In this document: in pieces, positions 6,738-7,806 of the stretch
How positions within the stretch are numbered: position 1 is the stretch's first letter
How the letters are laid out: each line of letters starts with the position of its first letter
NCBI GenBank assembly: GCA_036655775.1
Contig: JAVVPL010000086.1
Coordinates: 1-7,806 of the forward strand
Reading direction: 5' to 3'
DNA from: JAVVPL01 sp036655775
GTDB taxonomy: Bacteria; Bacteroidota; Bacteroidia; Bacteroidales; P3
DNA: 7,806 nucleotides
Notes under the pieces: model-generated
The model's database searches: none
What the model was told of the DNA's origin: nothing
What the model saw: only the letters and a program-made list of their open reading frames with translations
Translations under genes and position numbers: made by a program

Positions 6738-7806
6738 TTAAAATTTTCCTTTTTCTCTATTTTCGTGCGTGTTGGCATACACGGTACGCAAAATAGTTTC
6801 GTCTACTTCTGTAAATTCTTTTTGACGTCGTGCATATACACGTACAGCAGTTTCTATGGCCGTATCTATTTGATAATTTTTGCCTCCCCACGTATAGGAA
6901 GGTATAAATTGACGAGGAAATCCAGCGCCAAAAATATTTGCACAAACGCCCACGACCGTACCTGTATTAAGCATCGTATTGATGGCTGTTTTAGAGTGAT
7001 CTCCCATAAATAGCCCGCAAAAAGTTTGACCTGTAGGCACAAAACTTTCGGCAGCATAACTCCAAATTTTAACCTCTGAATAATCGTTTTTCAAATTAGA
7101 ATTGTTCGTATCTGCACCTAAATTACACCATTCACCAAGCACTGCATTTCCCAAAAATCCATCATGTGATTTGTTTGAATACCCAAAAATAACCACATTA
7201 CTCAACTCACCCCCTACTTTTGAATAGGGTCCTATCGTAGTTGCACCATATATTTTGGCATTCATTTTTACTGTAGCCCCTTCACAAATAGCCACTCCGC
7301 CACGTAGACAAGCACCTTCCATGACTTCCGCATTTTTTCCTATATAGATAGGTCCTTTGCTCGCATTCAAGGTAGCGTATTCTACAATTGCGCCTTCTTC
7401 AATAAATATATTTTCAGCGGCTATCACTTGGTTGGTTTTACTTATTTTTGCCGATTTTCTATCCTGTGTTAAACAATCAAAATCACGCATTAAAATCGAT
7501 TCATTCATTAAATATAAATCGCACACATTTTCAATTTTATCAATGGGTTCTTTATATTCGATTTCCGTCATATTTTCAGGACTTTCTTCTGCAATTTTAT
7601 CTAAATCATCCCCTCCTATTCGGTAGGCAATAATAGAATCTTCGCTAGAGAGAGCTTGATTGCTTTTTAATTTTTTAATTGCAGCTACTAAATTAGCATC
7701 TGGTAAAACCGCTGCATTGATCAACACATTTTGTTTTTTTTGTACTAGAGGATATTTTATCGATAAATAATCCTCCGTTAAACTCGAAGTTGTATTTTCT
7801 AAGGCT
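6738..7806 (-). CDS. GlmU-like putative sugar-phosphate nucleotidyltransferase/acyltransferase, 5' end cut by window edge
   Basis: The frame stays open from the stop at 6738 to the window edge, giving 355 visible residues. The N-terminus lies outside. A possible GTG start at 7727 is internal, because the 26 residues before it (including SLTEDYLSIKYPLV) continue family-like sequence. The pattern resembles the Bacteroidota alternative GlmU-like family (alt_bact_glmU), uncharacterised proteins proposed to combine UDP-GlcNAc pyrophosphorylase-like and acetyltransferase-like halves. The remaining nucleotidyltransferase part includes LINAAVLPD (28-36). The C-terminal half is a left-handed beta-helix with hexapeptide-type turns: IFIEEGAIVEYATL, IYIGKNAEVMEGACLRGG and ATVKMNAKIYGATTIG. 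Next come YSNKSHDGFLG, whose His (visible residue 214) may match the acetyltransferase base, and GDHSKTAINTMLNTGTVVG. It precedes lon by 3 nt, so the two are probably co-transcribed. The family is likely; the substrates are inferred only. Confidence 0.85.
   Translation of the reverse strand, partial: ALENTTSSLTEDYLSIKYPLVQKKQNVLINAAVLPDANLVAAIKKLKSNQALSSEDSIIAYRIGGDDLDKIAEESPENMTEIEYKEPIDKIENVCDLYLMNESILMRDFDCLTQDRKSAKISKTNQVIAAENIFIEEGAIVEYATLNASKGPIYIGKNAEVMEGACLRGGVAICEGATVKMNAKIYGATTIGPYSKVGGELSNVVIFGYSNKSHDGFLGNAVLGEWCNLGADTNNSNLKNDYSEVKIWSYAAESFVPTGQTFCGLFMGDHSKTAINTMLNTGTVVGVCANIFGAGFPRQFIPSYTWGGKNYQIDTAIETAVRVYARRQKEFTEVDETILRTVYANTHENREKGKF

Noticed and set aside
4720..6741. Plus-strand open frames opposite lon (63 to 104 codons)
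   Set aside because: All are antisense to strongly conserved Lon motifs and look like shadow frames.
6757..7057. Short minus-strand frames overlapping the GlmU-like gene
   Set aside because: They are in the wrong frame inside a gene with clear beta-helix repeat coding; the composition is Cys/Arg-rich and shadow-like.
7725..7727. GTG as the start of the GlmU-like gene
   Set aside because: The frame stays open to the window edge, and the residues upstream of the GTG look like the same protein family, so it is an internal valine codon.

Overview
The window is about 7.8 kb of low-GC, densely coding DNA in which every gene I can support lies on the minus strand, so gene order is read from high to low coordinates. 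Several features point to Bacteroidota. One gene encodes a secreted protein with a type IX secretion (T9SS) type A C-terminal sorting domain. The right-edge gene belongs to the Bacteroidota-type alternative GlmU-like family. Both intergenic promoters fit the Bacteroidota -33 TTTG / -7 TAnnTTTG pattern. Leaders are A-rich with weak or no Shine-Dalgarno sequences. I do not assign a genus.

Layout from right to left: (1) 7806-6738, a GlmU-like sugar-phosphate nucleotidyltransferase/acyltransferase missing its N-terminus at the window edge. (2) 6734-4290, a complete Lon protease, starting 3 nt after gene 1 and so probably co-transcribed with it. (3) A promoter at 4281-4251 driving a T9SS cargo protein of unknown function (4198-2987), which ends at a strong hairpin terminator (2969-2932). 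(4) A second promoter at 2918-2889 driving a tight four-gene unit: an NfeD-family membrane protein (2866-2393), the flotillin-like FloA (2383-1388), the tRNA pseudouridine synthase TruA (1381-644) and a putative manganese/heavy-metal exporter (627-1, running off the left edge). Gaps in this unit are 9, 6 and 16 nt. There is no gene-free stretch longer than about 100 bases.

Functionally this is mostly a housekeeping region. NfeD plus FloA form a recognised membrane-microdomain pair, TruA modifies tRNA, Lon handles protein quality control, and the GlmU-like protein probably acts in amino-sugar or cell-envelope metabolism. The least explained parts are the T9SS cargo protein, whose roughly 300-residue middle I do not recognise, and the metal exporter placed at the end of the flotillin/truA unit. 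I found no CRISPR, mobile element, tRNA or rRNA, and I see no convincing new multi-gene system. Two points correct a naive annotation: the NfeD start is ATG at 2866, because an upstream in-frame TTG is part of the promoter, and the GlmU-like gene extends past the window instead of starting at the in-frame GTG at 7727.
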